From assembly GCA_026397915.1 (NCBI GenBank), contig JAPLTX010000024.1:1-64000 (forward strand): DNA of 64,000 bases, given 5' to 3'. Position numbers and translations under genes: made by a program. The number at the start of each line of letters is the position of its first letter. Position 1 is the stretch's first letter. Origin of the DNA: Verrucomicrobiota bacterium (GTDB lineage: Bacteria > Verrucomicrobiota > Verrucomicrobiia > CAIQCK01). Below, piece after piece: positions 56,434 through 64,000 of this stretch. The notes under the pieces are model-generated. The model was not told the origin of the DNA, made no database searches, and worked only from the letters and a program-made list of their open reading frames with translations.

Positions 56434-58659
56434 TTACAACTCGCGGCTGAGCTGTTGAAGCATTCGTTTTTCGCGCGACGACGGCATCACCTGCAACATG
56501 CCGGGGATGATGGCGCGAGCGATCTCGCGACGGCGGCGGATCTGGTCGTAGAGTTCCGCGGCGAGGCGGTTATCGAACCGCACGAGGTAGGCTTCGCAAA
56601 AACTGATCATCAGACGGCGCACTGTCAGCGCGTTCTCGCTGTCCACGTTCGGCGGCGGTGGCATATTCAGGATTTGCTCGCGAGGCAGCGGCAGCGACGG
56701 CTCGCCCGCCTCGGCGCGGAATGATTGCACGAACCCCGGCAGTGTAACGCTGACGCTCGGCGGAATCTTGCCGACGAACAGGAACCGATTCTCGCCGACG
56801 CGCGCGACCCAGCAGGTGATGCGCTTGCGGCCCATCGTGCCGCGCTGGCGGTAGTTCATGCCGAAGCTGACGACAGCGGAGTGCGGCACGGGCATCATCG
56901 TGAAACTGACTTCTTCGGCGTCGGAACCGGGCTGGCGCGCCATGTTTTCCTGATGTTGCATCCAGCGCTCGATCAGCTCCGATACGCGCGCGGCAATACC
57001 TTCGAAGTCGGGCCGGTCAAACCGCTCCACAACGTCGAGCCGGTCGCCGGCAAACGGATCACTCCAACGGCCACGAACGCCGTCCGCACCGACGGAGACG
57101 GACGCGTCGCCACGAATCCCGACAAGCCGCGGCATGGCGTGCAGGAATGCCTCGATCACCGTCGCGCGCAACGGCAACGACGAGCGGCTGCTCCAGAGTT
57201 GTTTGGCGAGCGCGGCGGCCAGGTCGCGCCATTGGTCGGCCTCGACCTTCGCCGGTCCGCTGATGTCCACCAACCGCACCGCTGGGGGCGCGGGCGCGAC
57301 GGGCATCTGGGCCGCCGGCTTGGCGAGCAGCGCGCTCAATTGCTCTGCCGTCGCCATCGCTTTGGCCGCGGGTTTCGGCGGCGCGGGCGCAAGTTCAGCT
57401 TTCGGGAATCCGAAATCGAGCGGTGGCACGATGCCTTGCAACACGGGCGCGGGCGCAGGCGGCGCGAGAGGCACCGGCGCAGGTGGTGGTGGCGGAGCAA
57501 CAGCCAGGACCGGCGCGGGTGGCCGAACCGGCTCCGGCAGTTTCGGAGCGGGCGGTGGCGAGGGCAGCTTGGCCGCAAGCGGCGCGAACGCGGGCGCCTT
57601 CCGCAGCGCTCGTGGCGCGGGCGGCGGTGGTGGCGCGACAACGACCGCAACGGGCACGGGTGACGAAACAGGCTCTGGCAGTTTTGGTGCAGCCGGCGGT
57701 GGCGGCAGTTTGGCTGCGCGCGATGCAAATGAGGGCGCTTTCCGCGGCGCGGGCGGAGCCGGCGGTGGCGCTGTGAGCACCGGTTCCGGCTGCTTCGGCG
57801 CAACGGGTAGCGGCGGCAGCACCGGTGTCGGCGAAGCAATGGCGACGACCGGCGGCGGGAGCACCGGCTCCGGCAGTTTCGGCTGTGGCGGTGGCTCGGG
57901 CAGTTTTTCCGCGGGCAGCGCGAACGCAGGCGCTTCCCGTGGCGCGCGCGGCGCAAGCGGCGGAGCCGGCGGCGTTGGAGGCGGTGGCTCATCCACTTTC
58001 GGCGCGAGCGGTAGTGCGGGCAGCTTGGCCGCGGGCGGCGCGAACGCAGGTGCCTTCAGCGGCGCGGGTGGAGCGGGCGCGGGTGGCGGCGGTGTCAACG
58101 GCGGCGTCAACGAGGCGAGCAGCCCGGCGGGCAACACCGGTGTGGGACGTGACGCGCGTGGCGGCGGCGGCTGGGCCAGCGGCAATCGCACGCGGCGCGG
58201 CGCGGCGGGCGCGCGAAGGCTCAGCGGAACCGGCGCGAGCATCTCGACCAACGAAGGCGCAAGCGCCGGAGCCGGTCGTGGCACGCGCGGTGGGGGCGGC
58301 GAAACAAGCGGTCGCCGCACGCGAGCCGGCGCGAGCGGCGCGTGAAGGTTTTTCGGCACTGGCGCTTCAACGACGGGCGCGGGTTTGGCTGGAACCAACG
58401 GAGGCGGCGGGGGCGGCGGGGACGCCACCATCAGCGGCCGTGAAGCAAAGGTCACGCCCGGCTTTGGCGGAAAAGCAGGCTCTGGTAGTCTTGGAGTGGG
58501 CAGCGGCGAGGGGATATTTTCTTCTTCAGCAGGAACTGTGGACTCTACCGGAATGACGACAAGTTTGGCGCAACGCGGACAGGGAATCTCCATCCCAATG
58601 CCCGCATCATCCACCACGAGGCGTTGGCCGCAGTGGATGCATTTGAAAAAGATGTCCAT
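56434..58659 (-). CDS. Zinc-ribbon protein with a long Pro/Ala-rich repeat linker
   Basis: The product has 741 residues. Cys7/Cys10 and Cys27/Cys30 (CIHCGQR, CPRCAKL) form an N-terminal zinc ribbon. Residues about 45-455 are Pro/Ala-rich and built of degenerate repeats such as RKAPAFAPLAAKLPSPPPAP and KLPEPVRPPAPV, recurring at roughly 50-60 residues. The C-terminal 275 residues are a globular domain (PLRATVIEAFLHAMPRLVGI, then VERFDRPDFEGIAARVSELI) that I do not recognise. No signal peptide is present, so it is probably cytoplasmic. The linker may span between a zinc-ribbon interaction site and the C-terminal domain. Confidence 0.75.
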   Translation of the reverse strand: MDIFFKCIHCGQRLVVDDAGIGMEIPCPRCAKLVVIPVESTVPAEEENIPSPLPTPRLPEPAFPPKPGVTFASRPLMVASPPPPPPPLVPAKPAPVVEAPVPKNLHAPLAPARVRRPLVSPPPPRVPRPAPALAPSLVEMLAPVPLSLRAPAAPRRVRLPLAQPPPPRASRPTPVLPAGLLASLTPPLTPPPPAPAPPAPLKAPAFAPPAAKLPALPLAPKVDEPPPPTPPAPPLAPRAPREAPAFALPAEKLPEPPPQPKLPEPVLPPPVVAIASPTPVLPPLPVAPKQPEPVLTAPPPAPPAPRKAPSFASRAAKLPPPPAAPKLPEPVSSPVPVAVVVAPPPPPAPRALRKAPAFAPLAAKLPSPPPAPKLPEPVRPPAPVLAVAPPPPPAPVPLAPPAPAPVLQGIVPPLDFGFPKAELAPAPPKPAAKAMATAEQLSALLAKPAAQMPVAPAPPAVRLVDISGPAKVEADQWRDLAAALAKQLWSSRSSLPLRATVIEAFLHAMPRLVGIRGDASVSVGADGVRGRWSDPFAGDRLDVVERFDRPDFEGIAARVSELIERWMQHQENMARQPGSDAEEVSFTMMPVPHSAVVSFGMNYRQRGTMGRKRITCWVARVGENRFLFVGKIPPSVSVTLPGFVQSFRAEAGEPSLPLPREQILNMPPPPNVDSENALTVRRLMISFCEAYLVRFDNRLAAELYDQIRRRREIARAIIPGMLQVMPSSREKRMLQQLSREL
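57294..58527 (-). repeat. Degenerate Pro/Ala-rich coding repeats
   Basis: The linker of the zinc-ribbon protein is made of repeating blocks. Four contain a K-A-P-x-F-A...K-L-P core followed by P-K-L-P-E-P-V, and two earlier ones carry R-R-P-L/R-L-P-L with PPPPR. GC is very high and the antisense strand is open for hundreds of codons as a by-product. Confidence 0.75.
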
Positions 58660-58704
58660 GCGACAAATTTGTTCGTTAAGACTATCGGCGGCGACGCGAC
58701 GTTG

Positions 58705-59679
<975 letters not shown>

Positions 59680-59766
59680 TTTCGGTCAGGTTTCAACAAA
59701 AGTGCGCGCAGCATAGGGAGCGGCACGCGCGCTGGCAAGAACGAAGCCCAAACCGCGTCGGAGCGG

Positions 59767-61554
59767 CTACCGAGGCACGCCCATGCGGTCCTTCAACTCC
59801 AGCGGCGTGTCGCGGTCGGCCAGCGTCTTCTCGATGATCGGCCCGTAGAGCTCGGGGCGTCGGCCGGCGAAGAGCGCGGCGCGGAAGTCGGTCCGTTTTT
59901 CGGGGATGAACTTCGGGAAGTAAGCGTGGAGGTAGCCGGGCTTCCCGGCAGGACCGGGCTTTTCGGAGCGCGCAAACCAGACTCGGCCGGCGTCGAGATC
60001 AATCTCCGTCGTGGCCACGCCTTCGCTCCAGTAGGGCGTCGCGGTGACGAGGTGGCCATAGGGATCAATCACGTAGCTGCGCTGGCTGATGTCCGACATT
60101 GGGAAATGCGCTGCGGCCATCCAAACGCCATTGTCGAGCGCGCGGGTCTCCTGCATCCACCGGTTGAACACGCCCGACGGTCCCCACGATTGCGACGGGC
60201 AGAAGACAATCTCCGCGCCTTGCAGCGCCATCGCTCGCGTGATCTCCTGCGAGTAAATGTCGCCGCAGAGAATGATGCCGATGACGCCAAAGTCGGTCGC
60301 GAACACCGGCAGTTCCTTGCTGCCGCCATATTGCGAGATGCGATACTTGCCGACGACCTGGCCCGCGCGGTCCCACAGGTAGGCCCACGAGGTCGCCTTG
60401 CCACTCTTGCCGGGCATCGCCGGGTCGCGCAAGCCGCCGATGATGATGTAGCTCCGATACTTCCGCGCCTTCTCGGCCACCATCGCGAACGTCTTCTCCG
60501 CCGCCGGCGTGTCGGTCGGGAAACCGAACTCGCTCATCAAGATCACGTCTGAGTCGCGCGCGCCCGCCGCGTCGAGGATTTTGAAAAACTCCGAGTCCGG
60601 CTTTGGATTCGGCCCGTGGCTCGCGAACACCTGCGCGATGCTGACGGTGATCCGCCGCTTCTGCGGCTTGGCGACGAGCGGCTTGATGTCGCGCTCGACC
60701 AGATAGCGGAACGGGTTGCGATCTTCGTGAAACGTCAGTTGATACAAGTCCGTGGGCCGTTTCAAGTCCACCGCCGCGACGGCCACGCCCGCGCGGATGC
60801 CGGTGTCGGCCAGCACGATGCCCGACCGGTCAATGACACACCCGCGGCCCAACGGCGCGCCCGCGTAGGTCGGGTGGTTGCTGCACAGATACGGCAGCTC
60901 ACTGGCGTAGTTGGCGCAAACGAACGTGACGTGATCGTCGAACGCGCGCGTCCGCGTCAGCACGTCCATCGGCACCGACTGCGGCACCGGCTCCGGCGCG
61001 CTCGAACAAAGCACCAGCTCTGCGCCCTTCAACGCCAGCACCAGCGGAACTTCCGGCCAGTAAAGGTCCGTGCCGATCATCAGCCCGACCTTGCCGAAAG
61101 GCGTGTCGAACACCGGCAACTCGTCGCCGAGCGCGATCGGCTCATCGGGCAGGCGGTGTGACTTGCGATACTTACCCGCCACCGCACCGTCAGGACCGAT
61201 GAGGTAGGACGTGAGAAACGTTTTCCCGTCGGCCTGCTCCTTGAGATTGGCGACCACGTAGAACCTCGCTTTCGCCGCCGCCTGCCGGATCGCCTCTAAC
61301 GCAGCCGTCGCCGCCGCTCCGCCGTCGGTCGGCACGCACTCCTGCGGCAGACAGACGATCTGCGCGCGCTGTTCCGCCGCTCGGCTGAGCATCTCCAACG
61401 TGTGCGCCAGCGTCCGATCCTTGTCAGCCCAAGAAAGAGTGACAGCGCCGACTCGCACCGGCTCGGCGGCGGCAAGATCGAAACAGTTTGTGGCAAGCAA
61501 CAGCGTCGCCAGCAAGACGACCCTGAGTGAGGACAACAGGATTGAGGAGTTCAT
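59767..61554 (-). CDS. Exported tandem nitrilase-fold protein, first domain inactive
   Basis: The product has 595 residues with a signal peptide. The ATG at 61554 is preceded by GGAGAA and is preferred to 61569. Two carbon-nitrogen hydrolase domains lie at about 33-285 and 300-560. The second has the full Glu-Lys-Cys set: SEFGFPTD, VGKYRISQYGG and IILCGDIYSQE with Cys430. The first keeps CLPQE and AGKYRKSHRLPDE, but its cysteine position reads LMIGTDLYWPE (Gly161). One domain therefore looks catalytic and the other a pseudo-domain, perhaps for dimer-like packing or substrate binding. It would cleave an amide or nitrile outside the cytoplasm. Confidence 0.85.
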   Translation of the reverse strand: MNSSILLSSLRVVLLATLLLATNCFDLAAAEPVRVGAVTLSWADKDRTLAHTLEMLSRAAEQRAQIVCLPQECVPTDGGAAATAALEAIRQAAAKARFYVVANLKEQADGKTFLTSYLIGPDGAVAGKYRKSHRLPDEPIALGDELPVFDTPFGKVGLMIGTDLYWPEVPLVLALKGAELVLCSSAPEPVPQSVPMDVLTRTRAFDDHVTFVCANYASELPYLCSNHPTYAGAPLGRGCVIDRSGIVLADTGIRAGVAVAAVDLKRPTDLYQLTFHEDRNPFRYLVERDIKPLVAKPQKRRITVSIAQVFASHGPNPKPDSEFFKILDAAGARDSDVILMSEFGFPTDTPAAEKTFAMVAEKARKYRSYIIIGGLRDPAMPGKSGKATSWAYLWDRAGQVVGKYRISQYGGSKELPVFATDFGVIGIILCGDIYSQEITRAMALQGAEIVFCPSQSWGPSGVFNRWMQETRALDNGVWMAAAHFPMSDISQRSYVIDPYGHLVTATPYWSEGVATTEIDLDAGRVWFARSEKPGPAGKPGYLHAYFPKFIPEKRTDFRAALFAGRRPELYGPIIEKTLADRDTPLELKDRMGVPR

Positions 61555-61576
61555 AAACCGTTTCTCCATTTCTCGC

Positions 61577-63985
61577 TTACTGCAACCACGGCTTAAGGGC
61601 TGTTTTACCCGTGGTGATCACTAAAACAGTGTAGATGTCCACGTCCACTGTGAACTCCATGCCGCCCGCGACCTTCTTCGCGTCCAGCTTCTGCGGGCTT
61701 GCCGTGGGCGACAGCGCCACGGCAAACAGCGCTTGCTCGCCCCGAACAAACACTCGCACGCCGCGAGCCGCGTTGACGTGGCACATCTGCTCCCACTGCT
61801 GATGCGCAGGCCGTTTGTCGGGATCGGTCAGGCGGATCATGAATTCGCCGCGCTGCTTCTCCCGGTCTTCCGACAGATCGTCCCTGGTCCAAGTCTTGCC
61901 GCTGTCTTTACTAAAGAACGAGCGGCCGGCGGTGGTGTTTTCGTCAATCATCACCTGATACCACTCGCTACCCGCGCTCGGCTGGCCCTCGACGCGCAAC
62001 ACAATTTCGTTGTCGCCCGCAACCAGACATCCGGCAGGCAGCGCGATGGTGAGCGTCCCGTGTAAATCATCCGCCGGCACCGTCGCGACATCCCTGCCGT
62101 TTACGTTGACCACGAGCCGGATCAGTTTCTTCGATGTCGCAACGGAACCCACGATCTCCAAAACCGGCCGCGTCAGCGCAGACGGGTCCGGCACTTTGAG
62201 CACTTTCCTGATACGCCACGCGGTGTTGGCGAGATAGCTGCGTGCTTCGGCCGATTGGTCGTCATCGCTAATCACGTTTTCCGGCTTGTCATACGAGAAG
62301 TCGTAGTTGACCAGATGCACCTTCCGCAGTTTTTGGCGTGGCTGCGTCAGAACGTTGACCGACAGTTTCCCCGTTGGGTTTTGCACGCTGACGCCGGGCG
62401 TCGGCAAGAGGCGCGTCACCAGGATTCGCAGCTTCGCGCCGTCCGCGGCTGTCAGGTCGTCGGCCGCGATGATGACACGACCTTTGCCGACCTGCGCCTC
62501 TGCTTGCGCACTCCCATCGTCACGGCCACCCCGCAGTTCTTGAAGGCTGTGGCTGGCCTGCGGCTCGCCCCGTTCATCGGTCAAACCGCATTCGCCTCCC
62601 AACACGACGCGTCCACCGTTCTTCGCGTATTCCAACAACGCCGCCGCGCCCGACTCGGCCAGCGCGCGCACGCCGGCCACCATGACCACTTTGTATTGCC
62701 GTAACAGTTTCGGTTTCAGATCGCGCTCCATAATTACTTCGTAGGGAATACCCGCGCGGTTGAGTTTCTCCGCCATCCGCGCCCAACGCCGGTAGGCGCC
62801 GACCATCAAATCCGTCGGCACGGAATGCAGGATCGCCACCTCCGCTCCTTGGTTGGCGTTCAGGTAGAGAGCGCGGTTCTTCACCAGGAAATCGTAGTAA
62901 CGGTTCATAGTCTGGTGGATGTTGACGTTGAACGGGTCCTTCGTATCCACGATCGGCAGGGAGGGAAACAGGTTGTAGTTGGCCACGTAGGTCGCGTCGC
63001 AAGCCGCGCCTTCGGAAATGGCGAGCGCAAACTCCTTCGCCAGCGGTGACGCCGGGTTGAAGAAATGATGCATGCCTTCGTTCCACACGCGTTTCCCGCG
63101 CGCGGCGGCAACGTCGGGCGGCAGATACATCAGGTTGCCGACGTTACGCCCGTGACCCGCCGCGAGCGCCAGCTTGTAGGCGTAGAGGTTGTCGCCAAAT
63201 GGCGGATGGCTGCTCAGTTCGTAAAACGGCAGATCGGTCACGCCCTCTTCTATGCCGTGGATGGGCCAAGCGCTCATGGAACACGTGTTCGGCACCGAAA
63301 GCAGTCGCGGCTTGCACTGGTGGCAATACTCCAGCAACGCCTTGTGATACGCCGTCTGCGATTCCAGCAGAAACAACCGCGCGGCGCGTCCGGCTTCGGT
63401 GGCAGGATTCACGCGCTCAGGCAGGTCCATTTCGCGGCCGTAGTGTCGCCGGGTGTATTCGTGAAACTTCTCACGACACACCGGACAGTAACAGTTGCTG
63501 AACCACGCTTCGTTGTCGAAAAAGATGCCGGCCGGCGTGCGCTTGGCCCTGATCTGGTCAACCTTGCCGATAACGAAGGCTTTCCATTCCGGGCAATTCA
63601 CGCACCCGTAGCGCCGGACGGGATTGTTATAGGCCAACACCTCGCTGCCATCGAAGGCGCGCACCACGCCCTGCTTCAGTTCCGAATGCTTTTCGTAATC
63701 TTTCACGACAAACGTTCGCGAGCAGACGTAGATCAGATCGTAAAGTCCCCGCGATGCGGCATAAGCCGCCGTTTCTGCCAAGTCGTAGCTTGCCCCGTGA
63801 TCGAGGTTTTGATGCGCAGCGGCCATCAGTTCCACGTCTGATTTCGTCACCCGGCTGTAGTCAATCGCCCAATGCAGATTACCTCGCTGGCACCATTCCG
63901 GCGACGTCTCGTCCACCGTCCAATGAGCCGGCGACGTCGCCACCGTCAGCAACAAAAACACCGCGCTGCGAACCAGAAGTCTCAT
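61577..63985 (-). CDS. Large secreted glycosidase-like protein with beta-galactosidase-type architecture
   Basis: The product has 802 residues with a signal peptide (MRLLVRSAVFLLLTVATSP). The N-terminal barrel includes PAGIFFDNEAWFSNCYCPVC, a Cys-rich metal-binding stretch (CYCPVC) that recurs in a family of uncharacterised hydrolases. The middle has a glutamine-amidotransferase-like or trimerisation-like region (VVMVAGVRALAESGAAALLE and YAKNGGRVVLGGE), as in GH42-type beta-galactosidases. The C-terminal part is beta-rich. Substrate unknown. The nitrilase-fold gene starts 22 bp after its stop. The 15 bp to the window end hold nothing visible. Confidence 0.75.
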   Translation of the reverse strand: MRLLVRSAVFLLLTVATSPAHWTVDETSPEWCQRGNLHWAIDYSRVTKSDVELMAAAHQNLDHGASYDLAETAAYAASRGLYDLIYVCSRTFVVKDYEKHSELKQGVVRAFDGSEVLAYNNPVRRYGCVNCPEWKAFVIGKVDQIRAKRTPAGIFFDNEAWFSNCYCPVCREKFHEYTRRHYGREMDLPERVNPATEAGRAARLFLLESQTAYHKALLEYCHQCKPRLLSVPNTCSMSAWPIHGIEEGVTDLPFYELSSHPPFGDNLYAYKLALAAGHGRNVGNLMYLPPDVAAARGKRVWNEGMHHFFNPASPLAKEFALAISEGAACDATYVANYNLFPSLPIVDTKDPFNVNIHQTMNRYYDFLVKNRALYLNANQGAEVAILHSVPTDLMVGAYRRWARMAEKLNRAGIPYEVIMERDLKPKLLRQYKVVMVAGVRALAESGAAALLEYAKNGGRVVLGGECGLTDERGEPQASHSLQELRGGRDDGSAQAEAQVGKGRVIIAADDLTAADGAKLRILVTRLLPTPGVSVQNPTGKLSVNVLTQPRQKLRKVHLVNYDFSYDKPENVISDDDQSAEARSYLANTAWRIRKVLKVPDPSALTRPVLEIVGSVATSKKLIRLVVNVNGRDVATVPADDLHGTLTIALPAGCLVAGDNEIVLRVEGQPSAGSEWYQVMIDENTTAGRSFFSKDSGKTWTRDDLSEDREKQRGEFMIRLTDPDKRPAHQQWEQMCHVNAARGVRVFVRGEQALFAVALSPTASPQKLDAKKVAGGMEFTVDVDIYTVLVITTGKTALKPWLQ

Positions 63986-64000
63986 GGTTGTTATTCCGAA

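Noticed and set aside
57134..58345. Long Gly/Ala-rich open frame on the plus strand opposite the Pro-rich linker
   Set aside because: It is the antisense shadow of GC-rich coding repeats, has no start context and no recognisable domain.

Overview
The window is GC-rich bacterial DNA, densely coded, with no gap above 300 bp and no rRNA, tRNA, transposase, integrase or CRISPR array that I can see. The gene mix suggests a Verrucomicrobiota member, with Planctomycetota or Lentisphaerota as alternatives: many Tat- or Sec-exported catabolic proteins, a sulfatase, ThuA-like proteins, a protein resembling the hydrazine synthase alpha subunit with CxxCH motifs, DUF5107, a STAND ATPase with WD40 repeats, and a Tad locus with FHA domains. 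This placement is an inference from gene families; no phylogenetic marker is present.

Region 1 (1-15.6 kb) is a catabolic neighbourhood. It holds a truncated FGGY kinase, a GldA-like dehydrogenase, a ThuA-like protein, two exported TIM-barrel isomerase-like proteins, a sulfatase, a ceramidase-fold protein, a DUF5107 protein, a large haem-motif propeller protein, a UroD-like protein and a secreted RIFT-barrel-like protein. Much of the set is exported and probably processes a sulfated or otherwise decorated glycan or glycoside; the substrate is unknown. Region 2 (15.7-22 kb) is core metabolism: a lone pxpA and an aceE-aceF-lpd operon for pyruvate dehydrogenase. Region 3 (22-28.9 kb, minus strand) has a tight fucosidase, glycosyltransferase and polysaccharide deacetylase operon, a membrane protein of unknown role, a nitronate monooxygenase-like enzyme and a small hypothetical protein.

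Region 4 (29-42 kb, minus strand) is a long Tad/Flp pilus operon: a micro-pilin of 57 residues that short-ORF cut-offs miss, an Flp pilin, TadE- and TadG-like pseudopilins, CpaB, a CpaF ATPase fused to an FHA domain, TadB, TadC, a DUF192 protein, a membrane FHA protein and a PEGA lipoprotein. No secretin, CpaE/TadZ or prepilin peptidase is present. A plus-strand secreted gene sits between tadB and tadC, and six tandem 10-bp repeats lie between flp and tadE.

Region 5 (42-46.7 kb, plus strand) has a rhomboid-fold protein without its catalytic serine, an MFS transporter, a PQQ-type propeller protein and a second ThuA-like protein. Region 6 (46.7-53 kb) holds a 1,702-residue DUF4062-NTPase-WD40-zinc ribbon protein and a methyltransferase. 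A 25-bp near-identical direct repeat brackets the pair, and one copy is the 3' end of the adjacent DUF72 gene, which is the pattern left by a site-specific insertion. Region 7 (53-64 kb, minus strand) carries a DUF72 protein, a clan GH-A-like hydrolase, a proline-rich zinc-ribbon protein, a UDP-glucuronate decarboxylase-like enzyme, a tandem nitrilase-fold protein and a large secreted glycosidase-like protein.
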